DNA of 64,000 nt from Larkinella insperata (GTDB lineage Bacteria > Bacteroidota > Bacteroidia > Cytophagales > Spirosomataceae). Shown here piece by piece: positions 53,032-62,016 of this stretch (the stretch's first letter is position 1; the number at the start of each line of letters is the position of its first letter). The position numbers were made by a program, and so were the translations under genes. Under the pieces are notes generated by a model. That model did not search any database and was not told where the DNA came from. It was given only the letters and a program-made list of their open reading frames with translations. Where the stretch lies: positions 930,001-994,000 of the forward strand of contig NZ_CP110973.1 of assembly GCF_026248825.1 (NCBI RefSeq). The letters are read 5' to 3'.

Positions 53032-53511
53032 TCAGTCGCCCGTATAGGGTCCGCCAGTCTCCCCCCAACCCCAGATCGGCATGGGCGCATCCGGCTGAAT
53101 TGGGTTGCTCACGGTCGTTGAATTGAGGACGGCAATCCGGCTGCCCCACTCCAGGTAGCCCAGTAACGCCGACTGAAACTCCGGGTCATCGGGCAGGCCG
53201 ATTTCGTCGGCACTTTCCAGCAACAGGCTCATCCACCGACGGCGTTTGGCTTCATCGAGGTGCTTGCCGAGGTGGTGCGCCACCATGCGGGCGTGGCTGC
53301 CGCCATCGGTTTCGGTGTACTGCTTTGGACCGCCAAAAACTTCGCCGATAAAATGAGCAACGTGACGGGCGTGTTCGGGCGACATGTGCCGAAAGACCGG
53401 CTCGAGCAGATCGTCCTGCAACACTTTCCGGTAAAAAAGTGTGGTGAGTTGTTCCAGCCGGTCGGTTCCGCCCAACCACTCGTGCAAGGTAGGAATTGTC
53501 CGTTCACCCAT
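53032..53511 (-). CDS. Truncated hemoglobin, group II
   Basis: A 159-residue truncated globin, a haem protein for O2, NO or redox chemistry. LHEWLGGTDRLEQLTTLFYRKV (helices A-B), DLLEPVFRHM, HVAHFIGEVFGGPKQY and SHARMVAHHLGKHLDEAKR, where the proximal His is expected. A Trp/Gly/Pro-rich tail (MPIWGWGETGGPYTGD) extends past the core. It is 36 bases downstream of the LytTR response regulator on the same strand and could be part of that operon. Confidence 0.9.
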   Translation of the reverse strand: MGERTIPTLHEWLGGTDRLEQLTTLFYRKVLQDDLLEPVFRHMSPEHARHVAHFIGEVFGGPKQYTETDGGSHARMVAHHLGKHLDEAKRRRWMSLLLESADEIGLPDDPEFQSALLGYLEWGSRIAVLNSTTVSNPIQPDAPMPIWGWGETGGPYTGD

Positions 53512-53546
53512 AGAAGTTTAGTGATTAGTGGCCCACAACCGGCAGT

Positions 53547-54272
53547 TTATAACATTACATTCTCACTGTGGAACGCTTTCAGTGCCTGCTGCTTGTAATT
53601 GCGGCCCAGCGGCAGTGTCTTTTCACCAATCTGCACCGACAGGGGTGTGAAAGCCGTTACTTTTTCAATCGCCACCATAAAAGAACGGTGAACCCGGATA
53701 AATTTATTCTCGGGCAATTTCTGCTCTAAGTAACTAATTTTCTGGTAAGTAATGATCTGCCGATCGTGCGTTTTAACCCGGACGTAATCCCGCAGGCTTT
53801 CGATGTAAAGAATGTCTTTCAGGTACACCTTGACCATCTCGCGGTCTTCGCGCAGAAAAATGTACGCCCGGTCGAAGTCGTGGGTCAGTGGGTTGGCGGC
53901 CATTTCTACACTGGCCGACTGGCTTCCCTGATATACCTTGCTGATCGAGCGCAGAAACCGTTCGAACGTCACGGGTTTCAGCAGATAATCCACCACATCA
54001 AGATCGTAGGCATCGACGGCGTAATCGCGGTAGGCCGTGGTCATGATCACCGGCGGACGGTTTTTGAGCGATTTCAACAGGTCCAGACCCGAAATCTGCG
54101 GTAATTCAATATCCAGAAACAGAAGATCAACGGCTTTGGATTGCAGAAACGTGAAGGCTTCCACCGCATTGGTGTAGCTTTTCACCAGCGTTAGGCCGTC
54201 CACCTGCCGCACGTATGATTCCAGCAAACTGAGCGCCAGCGGCTCGTCTTCAATGATCAGGCATTTTTTCAT
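53547..54272 (-). CDS. LytTR-type response regulator
   Basis: A 241-residue regulator: receiver domain (IIEDEPLALSLLESYV; phospho-Asp in LLFLDIELPQI near 53; KPVTFERFL) and C-terminal LytTR domain (LYIESLRDYVRVKTHDRQII, FIRVHRSFMVAIEKVTAF). Partner of the LytS-type kinase encoded 41 bases upstream. The downstream globin gene suggests a link to gas or redox signals, but this is context only. Confidence 0.95.
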   Translation of the reverse strand: MKKCLIIEDEPLALSLLESYVRQVDGLTLVKSYTNAVEAFTFLQSKAVDLLFLDIELPQISGLDLLKSLKNRPPVIMTTAYRDYAVDAYDLDVVDYLLKPVTFERFLRSISKVYQGSQSASVEMAANPLTHDFDRAYIFLREDREMVKVYLKDILYIESLRDYVRVKTHDRQIITYQKISYLEQKLPENKFIRVHRSFMVAIEKVTAFTPLSVQIGEKTLPLGRNYKQQALKAFHSENVML

Positions 54273-54313
54273 AGGTCAGGAGTTGCATACATCTTGGGGC
54301 ATCGCGTAAACCA

Positions 54314-55444
54314 TTAAACCGACACGGTTTTCTCCCGGTGTGCAACCGGCCCGGTCGGGACCGGGTCCAGCTCGATTTTCAAAACAACCAGAAACGATTC
54401 TTCGTCGTCGAACAGTTGCAGCGAATACCGTTGTCCGTAAATAATATCGAGCCGTTTGCGCACGTTTTGCAGCCCGATTCCGCCCTGAACACCCGGCCTC
54501 GGCGTTGGTGGGCCGCTTACTTTGCTGTTTTCGATTTTGAAGAGCAGCGTGTTGTCGTTCGTCAGCACATCGACCCGTACCCAAACGCAGTCGAGCTGGC
54601 GGCTTACACCGTGTTTGAAACTGTTTTCCACGAAAGGCAGTATGATCAGGGGCGCAATCTGAATACCGTCGAGCGGAGTGTAGAGGTTGAGTGAAACGTC
54701 CAGCCGATCGCCGTACCGAACTTTTTCCAGCGTAATGTAATTTTCGATGTACTGAATCTCCTTGCCCAGCGGCACCCGTGCCAGGTTGCTGTCGTACAGC
54801 ATATAACTCATCAACTCCGAGAGCTTCAGCACAATCTCCGGGGACTTGGGCGACCCATTCAGCGTCAGCGCGTAGAGGTTATTGAGCGTATTGAAGAGAA
54901 AATGCGGGTGTATCTGGGATTTGAGCAATTTTAGCTCGGCCTCCAGTTTTTCGCGCGCCAGGAGCTGCGTCATTTCGTGAAGTTGCTGGGCCGACTGCTG
55001 ATCAACATACCACTTTTTCATCAGGTGGACCGTAGCTGCTACCGCCACCATCGCGTAGGTAGCAAAGGTGTAAATGAGAATTTTCGCCGGAAAAATGACC
55101 GGCGTTGCCAGGCCCTGCAGATAAAAGCGTGGGTAGATGACATAGTAGCCCACCAGCCGCTGAGCCACCCCGACGACCACCATCGACAGCAGCAGATAGG
55201 CCAAAAAATACCCGTAGCGCTTCCGCAGCAGCAGCTTATCGATCAGCAGGTAAAGCGTCACGTAGGTGGCCAGCATTTTAAGCGGCAATTCGATCAGCGA
55301 AATGGTAAACCGCTGACGGTATTCATCGTCGATGTTTCCCCAGATTACACCTTCGTACACCAGCAACGACAGCCAGAACAGAGCGTGCCAGGCAATGCGG
55401 TAGCGAAACAAGAGTTTGACGAATGATTCCATTAGTCTGGACAA
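54314..55444 (-). CDS. LytS/YehU-type sensor histidine kinase
   Basis: A 376-residue membrane kinase with about four to five segments in the first 140 residues. The His_kinase domain has KSQIHPHFLFNTLNNLYAL (phospho-accepting His near 179), and the HATPase region has FVENSFKHGVS (N box) and GIGLQNVRKRL (G box). It pairs with the LytTR regulator that follows. Confidence 0.94.
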   Translation of the reverse strand: MSRLMESFVKLLFRYRIAWHALFWLSLLVYEGVIWGNIDDEYRQRFTISLIELPLKMLATYVTLYLLIDKLLLRKRYGYFLAYLLLSMVVVGVAQRLVGYYVIYPRFYLQGLATPVIFPAKILIYTFATYAMVAVAATVHLMKKWYVDQQSAQQLHEMTQLLAREKLEAELKLLKSQIHPHFLFNTLNNLYALTLNGSPKSPEIVLKLSELMSYMLYDSNLARVPLGKEIQYIENYITLEKVRYGDRLDVSLNLYTPLDGIQIAPLIILPFVENSFKHGVSRQLDCVWVRVDVLTNDNTLLFKIENSKVSGPPTPRPGVQGGIGLQNVRKRLDIIYGQRYSLQLFDDEESFLVVLKIELDPVPTGPVAHREKTVSV

Positions 55445-55683
55445 CGGTTTTTCAGAAGGTTACTTAAAGGTATCGTTTTCGCCGGTCTCCCGAATCGCAA
55501 AACCCGTTTTTTTAGACAAACGACGTTACTGCCCGACGAAAGGTAGTCGAACCCTGTAGACGCTCTTTGTCAGCCCAGCCAAGCGTCTGTCTGATCCGGT
55601 CGGTGTTGGCCTAACAAGCCGGTTTCGCGTCCCGATAGCCGCTTTCTTAGCCTGAAAATAAACACGCCTTTGTTCTGAATCCG

Positions 55684-56409
55684 ATGAAACCGCTCACGTT
55701 CTTCTCAACAATGACTTTTTACGGCTGGAGCCTGCTGAACAGCCTGTTAGCACTGGCCCAATCCGATGGGTATTACCAGTCGAAAGGCCACTGGCAAGTC
55801 CGCACGGATGCCATTTCGCACACAACCGTTGTAACGTTTTACGATGCCTACCACCACCCGATTTACCAGGAAACCCTGCCCGGCCAGCACATCCGCCTGA
55901 GCCGGAAAAACATTCGGCGGCTCGACGCAATCGGTGCGCACCTGACCACCCGCCAACTGGTTGCTTCGGCGGTTCGGTCCGACGAGTTGCCGCCCAACCC
56001 GGCTCCGATTCGGTCGGAGTTCGCAGCCGACCCGACGGCTTTTTCGGCCGAACCTGACACGGCTTTCGGCGGTTTTCGTACCAAGGTCATTCCGGTGGCA
56101 CCCAACCACCTGACCGTTTATTATGTTCAGGCCGATACCGAGCCGGTTTCCATTCAGTTACTGGATCAGTCCGGCCAGCCCGTCCACCGGGAAGTTCACC
56201 ACGTTGCGAAGTACAAGCGGTCATTTGATCTTGAGCAACTGAACCCGGGCCTTTACGAACTGGCGCTCTCGACGGCCCGGTATCGGTATATTTACCGGTT
56301 GCGCCTACCCGCGCCAAACGACCTGAACCGTCCGGTTGTGCTATCCGTCTTTGATGGACCAACGCAACCCAAAACACGTACCGCTCCGCGTCCGGTTACG
56401 CTACAGTAG
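55684..56409 (+). CDS. Secreted protein of unknown function
   Basis: A 241-residue protein with a signal peptide (GWSLLNSLLALAQ). The C-terminal 80 residues form a beta-sandwich-like unit (VYYVQADTEPVSIQLLDQSG, LEQLNPGLYELALSTARYRY) like the Ig-like sorting modules of Bacteroidota. The middle is linker-like (Pro/Ala/Asp). No family recognised. It overlaps the DUF1304 gene by 9 bases in convergent orientation. Confidence 0.65.
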   Translation: MKPLTFFSTMTFYGWSLLNSLLALAQSDGYYQSKGHWQVRTDAISHTTVVTFYDAYHHPIYQETLPGQHIRLSRKNIRRLDAIGAHLTTRQLVASAVRSDELPPNPAPIRSEFAADPTAFSAEPDTAFGGFRTKVIPVAPNHLTVYYVQADTEPVSIQLLDQSGQPVHREVHHVAKYKRSFDLEQLNPGLYELALSTARYRYIYRLRLPAPNDLNRPVVLSVFDGPTQPKTRTAPRPVTLQ

Positions 56410-56754
56410 CATCAGACCGATCGCAACCAGCGCCGGAAGCGCCTGAATCAGAAAGATTTTTTTATCAGCCGTAGCCGCCCCGTAAATTCCGGCCACCGCG
56501 ACACAGGACAGAAAGAAGAGGGCAACGTTGCGCTGCCATACCGGGTCGGTGATCAACAGCGACCAAATCAGACCCGCGGCCAGAAAACCGTTGTACAAAC
56601 CCTGGTTAGCCGCCAGGGATTTGGTTGCCGGGAACAGGTGCGGTGGAAAATTTTTGAAAACCTTCGGGCCGCGGGTCGTCCAGCCAAACATTTCGAGCCA
56701 GAGAATATAGACGTGGATGGCCGCCACCAGCCCAATCAGGATTTTGCTCAGCAT
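56401..56754 (-). CDS. DUF1304 family membrane protein
   Basis: A 117-residue protein with four membrane segments and the DUF1304 marks LVAAIHVYILWLEMFGWTT, NQGLYNGFLAAGLIW and VAGIYGAATADKKIFLIQALPA. The family is widespread and its function is unknown. Confidence 0.92.
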   Translation of the reverse strand: MLSKILIGLVAAIHVYILWLEMFGWTTRGPKVFKNFPPHLFPATKSLAANQGLYNGFLAAGLIWSLLITDPVWQRNVALFFLSCVAVAGIYGAATADKKIFLIQALPALVAIGLMLL

Positions 56755-56845
56755 CAGCGTACGGTTTTAAATGTCACTTAAAGTATCATTTTTACGGACA
56801 AAAGCCGCTGGCCTGCCGGTGGTTGTGCATATTTTGGGAGGAAAC

Positions 56846-56872
56846 ACAAAAAGCCACGACTAAAATCGTGGC
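56846..56872 (-). terminator. Terminator of the small hypothetical gene at 56987
   Basis: GCCACGA (56853-56859) pairs with TCGTGGC (56866-56872). On the minus strand it is followed by TTTTTG, about 115 bases after the stop at 56987. Confidence 0.6.
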
Positions 56873-56986
56873 ACTCCAAGGGCGGTGCTGAAAACGGAAC
56901 CCTTGTACTGATTTTTGACTCCCTAAAATTGGAACACAAATCCGGTATTTAGGCCATCATTCCGCCGGGCGTTGCTCGTCCGGAAA

Positions 56987-57226
56987 TCAATACGCCTTGC
57001 TCCGTTCCAACTGCTCCTGAACGGCTCTGGCAAAAGCTACCTTGTCGTTTTTCTTGTATTGCTCAACGGGCTTTCTGCTGGAAGAAGGGGTAAAATCCTG
57101 GTTAATGGCCTGGCAGGCACCCCATATTTCCGGATTTAGTTTGATTTTGTATTGGCGAAGGGGCGTATCGACGCTGAACCAAAGACTAATAATGTTATTA
57201 ACGGTCGGTTTAATACGAGCACTCAT
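56987..57226 (-). CDS. Hypothetical small protein
   Basis: A 79-residue protein from MSARIKPTVNNIISLWF at 57226; an upstream in-frame ATG at 57271 is less likely. Pattern INQDFTPSSSRKPVEQYKKND and AFARAVQEQLERSKAY. The basic start and helical tail suggest a small nucleic-acid or protein binding role, but I recognise no family. Confidence 0.5.
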   Translation of the reverse strand: MSARIKPTVNNIISLWFSVDTPLRQYKIKLNPEIWGACQAINQDFTPSSSRKPVEQYKKNDKVAFARAVQEQLERSKAY

Positions 57227-57488
57227 GATGAATGGAATGGAATAAGTCGGTTTACTAGTTACTTGGTGCAAAGATATTCAGCGAAAGCGTTGTTTGTCAA
57301 CTTCTTCTGTGTCAGCGGTAATATTGGCTGAGCGAGATGCTGAAAAGCCGGTATGAAACGTCCGAACCGTCTCGGTTCCAACCTCCTGCTACTGTTCTGC
57401 TGCTCCTGAAAAGCCGGGTTTTGCGGTCAGCTACTCATTGTAAGTCGCCGTCAATTGCTTACCTTTTGAGTTTAAAACCATTTTTCTC

Positions 57489-58925
57489 ATGGATTGCCTG
57501 ACTTCGCTGAAAAACAATCCGAACTTCCAGACCGTACCGGAGGAGCAACTCCGCTGGCTGGTGGACCGCTCCGACTGCCGCGAGCACCCAACGGGCGACA
57601 TTCTTTATAAACCCGGCGACCCGACGGACCACTTCCTGATCGTGCTGACGGGCCGGATTCGGTTTTACATCGTTCAGCAGGGGCAACAGCAGGAAATTCG
57701 CGTCGCCGAAGAAGGCGCGCTGGAAGGCGTGTTGCCGTTCTCGCGCATGGTTGAATCGCTGGCGTACTGGCAAACCACCGAACCCACGGCCCTGCTGACG
57801 CTGCACCGCGATTACTTCCGCGAAATGATCCAGACCCAGTACGAACTGGCGCAAACGCTGGTGCACGTCATGACCTCACGGGTGCGGGAAACCACGCGGA
57901 CCCTGCAGCAAAACGACAAAATGATGGCCCTGGGCCGCATGTCGGCGGGGCTGGCGCACGAGCTGAATAACCCGGTTTCGGCGGTCATCCGGAGTTCACA
58001 CACGCTGAAGACTCACCTCCAGAATACGCCCCAGCGGTTTAAGGACATCATGGCGCTGCGGGTCACCGATGAGATGGTAGACCGCGTCAGCCACCTGTTG
58101 TTCCGCAAGATGGCCGACCAGACGGCGGGCAAGCGCCTGTCGTTGATGGAGCGCAGTAACCTGGAAGATGAACTTCTCGACTGGTTTGACGACAATGGGG
58201 TGTCGGACGGCGAAGACCTGACCGAGTCGCTGATTGATTTTGGCATTACGACCGACGATCTGGACACGCTGCTGGCCGATGTTGCGCCGGACAACCGAAC
58301 CACCGTGCTGAACTGGCTGGTCAACAACCTGGTGACGGAACGGCTGGTCACCGACATTGAACAAGCCTCCAAACGCATTGCGGTACTGGTGGAAGCCATT
58401 AAATCCTACACGCACATGGACCGCGGGGTCGGCCGGGAATGCATTCACATTCGCGAAGGCATCGACAGTACGCTCGTGCTGCTGAAGCACAAACTGAAGG
58501 AAAAAAACATTCAGGTCGACCTGGCGATTCCGGACGATTTGCCGACCATTGAAGCATTTCCCAGTGAATTGAACCAGATCTGGACGAACCTCATCGACAA
58601 CGCCATCGACGCCATGAACAACGGTGGTCATTTACAGATTACCACCGAAGTCGACCATGAATTTCTGTTGACGCACGTCATCGACGACGGTTCGGGCATT
58701 CCGGCCAGCAGTATAGACCAAATTTTCGATCCATTTTTCACCACCAAACCCATTGGGAAAGGAACGGGGCTGGGGCTTGATATTGTGCAGGGCATCATTC
58801 GGCACCACAATGGCCGGATTTACGTCAACTCCCAGCCGGGCCGAACCGAATTCAAAGTCTGTTTGCCGATTCACAACGAAGAACGGGAAGAACACCAGGA
58901 AACGGTTACGGAAGCGGAGGAATAA
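57489..58925 (+). CDS. Sensor histidine kinase with N-terminal cyclic-nucleotide-binding domain
   Basis: A 478-residue soluble kinase. A cyclic-nucleotide-binding (Crp-type) domain spans about 10-125 (HPTGDILYKPGDPTDHFLIV), with the PBC region weakly conserved. The dimerisation helix carries the phospho-accepting His in RMSAGLAHELNNPVSAVIR (about 157). A large helical insert (about 190-300) separates it from the HATPase domain (N box WTNLIDNAIDAMNNGG near 367, DDGSGIP, GKGTGLGLDIV near 425). The next gene, 51 bases downstream, encodes a receiver-oxidoreductase fusion, its likely target. Confidence 0.93.
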   Translation: MDCLTSLKNNPNFQTVPEEQLRWLVDRSDCREHPTGDILYKPGDPTDHFLIVLTGRIRFYIVQQGQQQEIRVAEEGALEGVLPFSRMVESLAYWQTTEPTALLTLHRDYFREMIQTQYELAQTLVHVMTSRVRETTRTLQQNDKMMALGRMSAGLAHELNNPVSAVIRSSHTLKTHLQNTPQRFKDIMALRVTDEMVDRVSHLLFRKMADQTAGKRLSLMERSNLEDELLDWFDDNGVSDGEDLTESLIDFGITTDDLDTLLADVAPDNRTTVLNWLVNNLVTERLVTDIEQASKRIAVLVEAIKSYTHMDRGVGRECIHIREGIDSTLVLLKHKLKEKNIQVDLAIPDDLPTIEAFPSELNQIWTNLIDNAIDAMNNGGHLQITTEVDHEFLLTHVIDDGSGIPASSIDQIFDPFFTTKPIGKGTGLGLDIVQGIIRHHNGRIYVNSQPGRTEFKVCLPIHNEEREEHQETVTEAEE

Positions 58926-58976
58926 AAAACCGTTTGCGACCCTTTTTCGACCCCGTTTTCTTCCCATACTTAACTC

Positions 58977-60638
58977 ATGAAACCACCCATCATCATTGCC
59001 GTCGACGACGACCAGGCGGTTTTGCAGGCCATTCAACGGGATTTGCGGCAGCAATACCGGAAAAATTATAAGATTCTGTCGAGCACCTCGGCCGATGAAG
59101 TACTGGAAACGCTGCACGAACTCCGCAAGAAAAACGAAGAAGTCGCGCTGTTTTTGTCGGACCAGCGTATGCCGGACATGCTGGGCGTCGACTTTCTGAT
59201 CAAAGCCCGCAAGGTGTATCCCCACGCTAAAACCGTGCTGCTGACGGCGTATTCCGATATTGAAGCCGCCATTCGCGCCATCAACGACGTGCAGCTGGAT
59301 TACTACCTGAACAAACCGTGGGACCCACCCACCGAAAAGCTCTATCCAATTCTGGACGAATTGCTGAACGACTGGCAGTCGAACTACCGCCCGCCGTTCG
59401 AAGGGCTGAAGTTGGTAGGCTACCAATTTTCGCCCCGTACGCATGAGCTGAAGGACTTTCTGGCGGGAAACCTGTTCCCGTACCAATGGCTGGACATGGA
59501 AACGAATGCGGAAGCCCGGCAACTGGCCGAACTGCACCAGCTCGACGCCAAAGAACTGCCCGCAGTGGTGATGCAGGACGGGGCGGTTTTGAAACAACCA
59601 ACGATGCTGGCCGTGGGTGAAAAACTGGGCCTGAAGCCCCGGGCGACCCAATCGCTGTACGATCTGGCCATCATTGGGGCGGGTCCGGCGGGTCTGGCCG
59701 CAGCCGTGTACGCGGGTTCGGAGGGGCTACGGACGCTCCTGATCGACAAACGGGCGCCGGGCGGGCAGGCCGGTACCAGTTCGCGGATTGAAAATTACCT
59801 GGGTTTTCCGTCGGGTCTGAGCGGATCGGAACTGACGCGCCGGGCCATTACGCAGGCCACCCGCTTCGGCGTCGAGTTTCTGGCCCCGCAGGAAGTGGTC
59901 GCCATCAAACCGGAGGGGCAGTACAAACACATCGAGTTCAGCGACGGCAGCCAGGTCGTAACCCGGAGTATTGTGCTCAGCACGGGGGTTTCGTACCACA
60001 AACTCGACTGCCCGGGGCTGGATGAACTAACCGGTGCCGGGGTGTATTACGGAGCCGCCACCACGGAAGCGGTCGCATTCAAGGACAAACCGGTCTACGT
60101 CGTCGGTGGGGGCAATTCGGCCGGTCAGGGGGCCATGTATCTTTCCCGAACGGCTTCGGAAGTTTACATCATCATCCGTCGGCCCGACCTCACCGCCACC
60201 ATGTCGCAGTATCTGATCGACCAGATCGAAAAAACGCCGAACATTCACCTGCTGCCCTGTACAGCAGTGGCCGAAGGGCTGGGAGAATCACACCTTGAAT
60301 GCCTGGTTCTGGAAGACCTCATCACGCAGGAACGCCGGAAAGTACCCGCCAGCGCCCTGTTCATTTTTATCGGTACCAAACCGTACACCGACTGGATCAA
60401 AATGAACATCATCAAGGATTCCAAGGGCTTTATTGAAACCGGCCGCGACCTTGCGAAATACAGCGATTATAAGGAGTTTTGGAAACTGGACCGCGACCCT
60501 TACCTGCTCGAAACCTGCAGTGCCGGTATTTTTGCCGCCGGCGACGTGCGGGCGGGGGCCATGAACCGGGTGGCTTCCGCCGTGGGCGAGGGCGCTATGG
60601 CGGTTAGTTTTGTCCATAAATACCTGGCGGAAACCTAG
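58977..60638 (+). CDS. Receiver domain - glutaredoxin-like - FAD/NADPH oxidoreductase fusion
   Basis: A 553-residue fusion. Residues 1-125 are a receiver domain (VDDDQAVLQAIQRDLR; phospho-Asp D62 in LFLSDQRMP; Lys in YYLNKPWD). Residues about 135-215 are glutaredoxin-like with the active cysteines lost (SPRTHELKDFLAGNLFPYQW). The rest is thioredoxin-reductase-like: FAD site IIGAGPAGLAAAVYA (about 233), GGQAGTSSRIENYLGFP, NADPH site VVGGGNSAGQGA (about 377), and GIFAAGDVRAG. The CxxC site reads GAATTEA (about 360), so no thiol relay is possible. It may act as an NAD(P)H sensor or oxidase controlled by phosphorylation. Confidence 0.93.
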   Translation: MKPPIIIAVDDDQAVLQAIQRDLRQQYRKNYKILSSTSADEVLETLHELRKKNEEVALFLSDQRMPDMLGVDFLIKARKVYPHAKTVLLTAYSDIEAAIRAINDVQLDYYLNKPWDPPTEKLYPILDELLNDWQSNYRPPFEGLKLVGYQFSPRTHELKDFLAGNLFPYQWLDMETNAEARQLAELHQLDAKELPAVVMQDGAVLKQPTMLAVGEKLGLKPRATQSLYDLAIIGAGPAGLAAAVYAGSEGLRTLLIDKRAPGGQAGTSSRIENYLGFPSGLSGSELTRRAITQATRFGVEFLAPQEVVAIKPEGQYKHIEFSDGSQVVTRSIVLSTGVSYHKLDCPGLDELTGAGVYYGAATTEAVAFKDKPVYVVGGGNSAGQGAMYLSRTASEVYIIIRRPDLTATMSQYLIDQIEKTPNIHLLPCTAVAEGLGESHLECLVLEDLITQERRKVPASALFIFIGTKPYTDWIKMNIIKDSKGFIETGRDLAKYSDYKEFWKLDRDPYLLETCSAGIFAAGDVRAGAMNRVASAVGEGAMAVSFVHKYLAET

Positions 60639-60646
60639 ACGATACG

Positions 60647-60928
60647 ATGTTGAAACGAAAAAGTTGTTCCCACCTGAACGAAGTCGAAACCGTTGCGCTG
60701 CCCGGCCAACCGGCAGTCTGTGAAGAGTGCGTCAAAACCGGAGATTCGTGGGTGCATTTGCGTACCTGCCAGACCTGCGGTAAAACACACTGCTGCGATT
60801 CATCACCCAACCAGCACGCAACGAAGCATTTTCACGGCACGGGTCACCCGGTTATTGCCTCGGCCGAGCCCGGCGAAAGCTGGCTGTGGTGCTACGTCGA
60901 CGAGCTGATTACACCCTACGCAACCTGA
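60647..60928 (+). CDS. UBP-type zinc finger domain protein
   Basis: A 93-residue protein made of one UBP-type zinc finger, a fold that binds ubiquitin C-termini in eukaryotes. Ligand pattern: KSCSHL at the start, VCEECVKTGDSWVHLRTCQTCGKTHCC split over the core (CEEC, CQTCGK), then NQHATKHFHGTGHPV and ESWLWCYVDE. It starts 8 bases after the oxidoreductase fusion, so it is co-expressed. Bacteria lack ubiquitin, so it probably binds a C-terminus or helix of a partner in this unit. Confidence 0.93.
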   Translation: MLKRKSCSHLNEVETVALPGQPAVCEECVKTGDSWVHLRTCQTCGKTHCCDSSPNQHATKHFHGTGHPVIASAEPGESWLWCYVDELITPYAT

Positions 60929-60934
60929 GTGTCC

Positions 60935-60962
60935 ACGCACCGGGCCCTATGGCCCGGTGCGT
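60935..60962. terminator. GC-rich 12-bp hairpin between convergent genes
   Basis: ACGCACCGGGCC (60935-60946) pairs perfectly with GGCCCGGTGCGT (60951-60962) around CTAT. It separates the UBP-finger gene from the convergent GH43 gene. No T tract on either side. Confidence 0.65.
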
Positions 60963-60969
60963 AAGATTG

Positions 60970-61995
60970 TTACTTTGGAACCGGAATGGTAACATTGGTC
61001 GGGAGTGGCTGCCCAAACTGCGGCATCCCGTCGGCGGTCCAGGTAAATTTCTGCACCCTGGGTGAACGCTCTCTGCCGCACCCCTGCCCCGCTTCGGAAT
61101 TAGCGTGGTACAGAATCCAGTCTTCCGTACCGTCGGGGGATTTGAAAAATGAGTTATGACCGGCGGCATACGTGCCGGTCACGTTTACGGCTTTAAACAC
61201 CGGCTGCGGGGATTTGGTCCAGTTGCTGGCTTTCATCAGGTCTTTATCGCCGTCGATGTGCAACATTCCTAGGGCGTAGCTGTCCGTCCAGCAACCGCTG
61301 GCCGAAAAAATCACGAACAACCGGTTGCCGTGCTGAAGGGGTTGCGGACCTTCGTTGACCAGTACCACGGATTTATCGTCCGGACCGGGTCGCGAAATGT
61401 TTCCGTCTACCTCCCAGGCGTAAGTCGGTGACGAAATCTTCACGCGCTGGCCGGTGGCCGTCCAGGGGTTTTCCATCTGGCAGAGGTAAATGTCCTGCTC
61501 GCCGTTTTCGTCGCCCTCCCAGCCCGACCAGACCAGGTACAACTTGCCTTTATGCTCGAAAACAGAACCGTCGATGGCCCATTTATCGTCGGGCGTTTTG
61601 ATCTGACCTTTCAGAGCCCAGGTCCCTTCCAGCGGGTCGGCGGATTCGTTTTCCAGCACCCACAGCCGGTGGTTGCGGTTACGTCCGTCGTCGGCCGCAA
61701 AAATCAGGTACCATTTCCCACGAATAAAATGAAGTTCGGGCGCCCAGATGTTTTTGGAATAAGGCCCCGTCTCGGGGGGTGTCCAGACCACTTTTTTTTC
61801 GGCCGTTTTCAGGTCGGCCAGCGAACGGGTTTTCCACAGCGTCAGGTTACGCCCGGTCGTATGGGTATAGTAATAGAAACCGTCCTTGTGAATGCTCCAC
61901 GGGTCAGCCCCCGACGGCAGCAACGGATTGGTCAGCGTCTGCCCGAAACAAAGGGAGGCACAGCATAAAAAAATAAACAGGAAGACTTTTTTCAT
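60970..61995 (-). CDS. Glycoside hydrolase family 43 protein
   Basis: A 341-residue secreted five-bladed propeller hydrolase. Signal peptide (VFLFIFLCCASLCFGQ), then NPLLPSGADPWSIHKDGFYY with the catalytic-base Asp, WAPELHFIRGKWYLIFAADD, DKWAIDGSVFEHKGKLYLVWSGWEGDENG with the modulator Asp, and NEGPQPLQHGNRLFVIFSA with the general-acid Glu. Likely alpha-L-arabinofuranosidase or related exo-activity on plant polysaccharide. Confidence 0.93.
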   Translation of the reverse strand: MKKVFLFIFLCCASLCFGQTLTNPLLPSGADPWSIHKDGFYYYTHTTGRNLTLWKTRSLADLKTAEKKVVWTPPETGPYSKNIWAPELHFIRGKWYLIFAADDGRNRNHRLWVLENESADPLEGTWALKGQIKTPDDKWAIDGSVFEHKGKLYLVWSGWEGDENGEQDIYLCQMENPWTATGQRVKISSPTYAWEVDGNISRPGPDDKSVVLVNEGPQPLQHGNRLFVIFSASGCWTDSYALGMLHIDGDKDLMKASNWTKSPQPVFKAVNVTGTYAAGHNSFFKSPDGTEDWILYHANSEAGQGCGRERSPRVQKFTWTADGMPQFGQPLPTNVTIPVPK

Positions 61996-62016
61996 GGCAT
62001 AAAAAGCAGCGCAATA

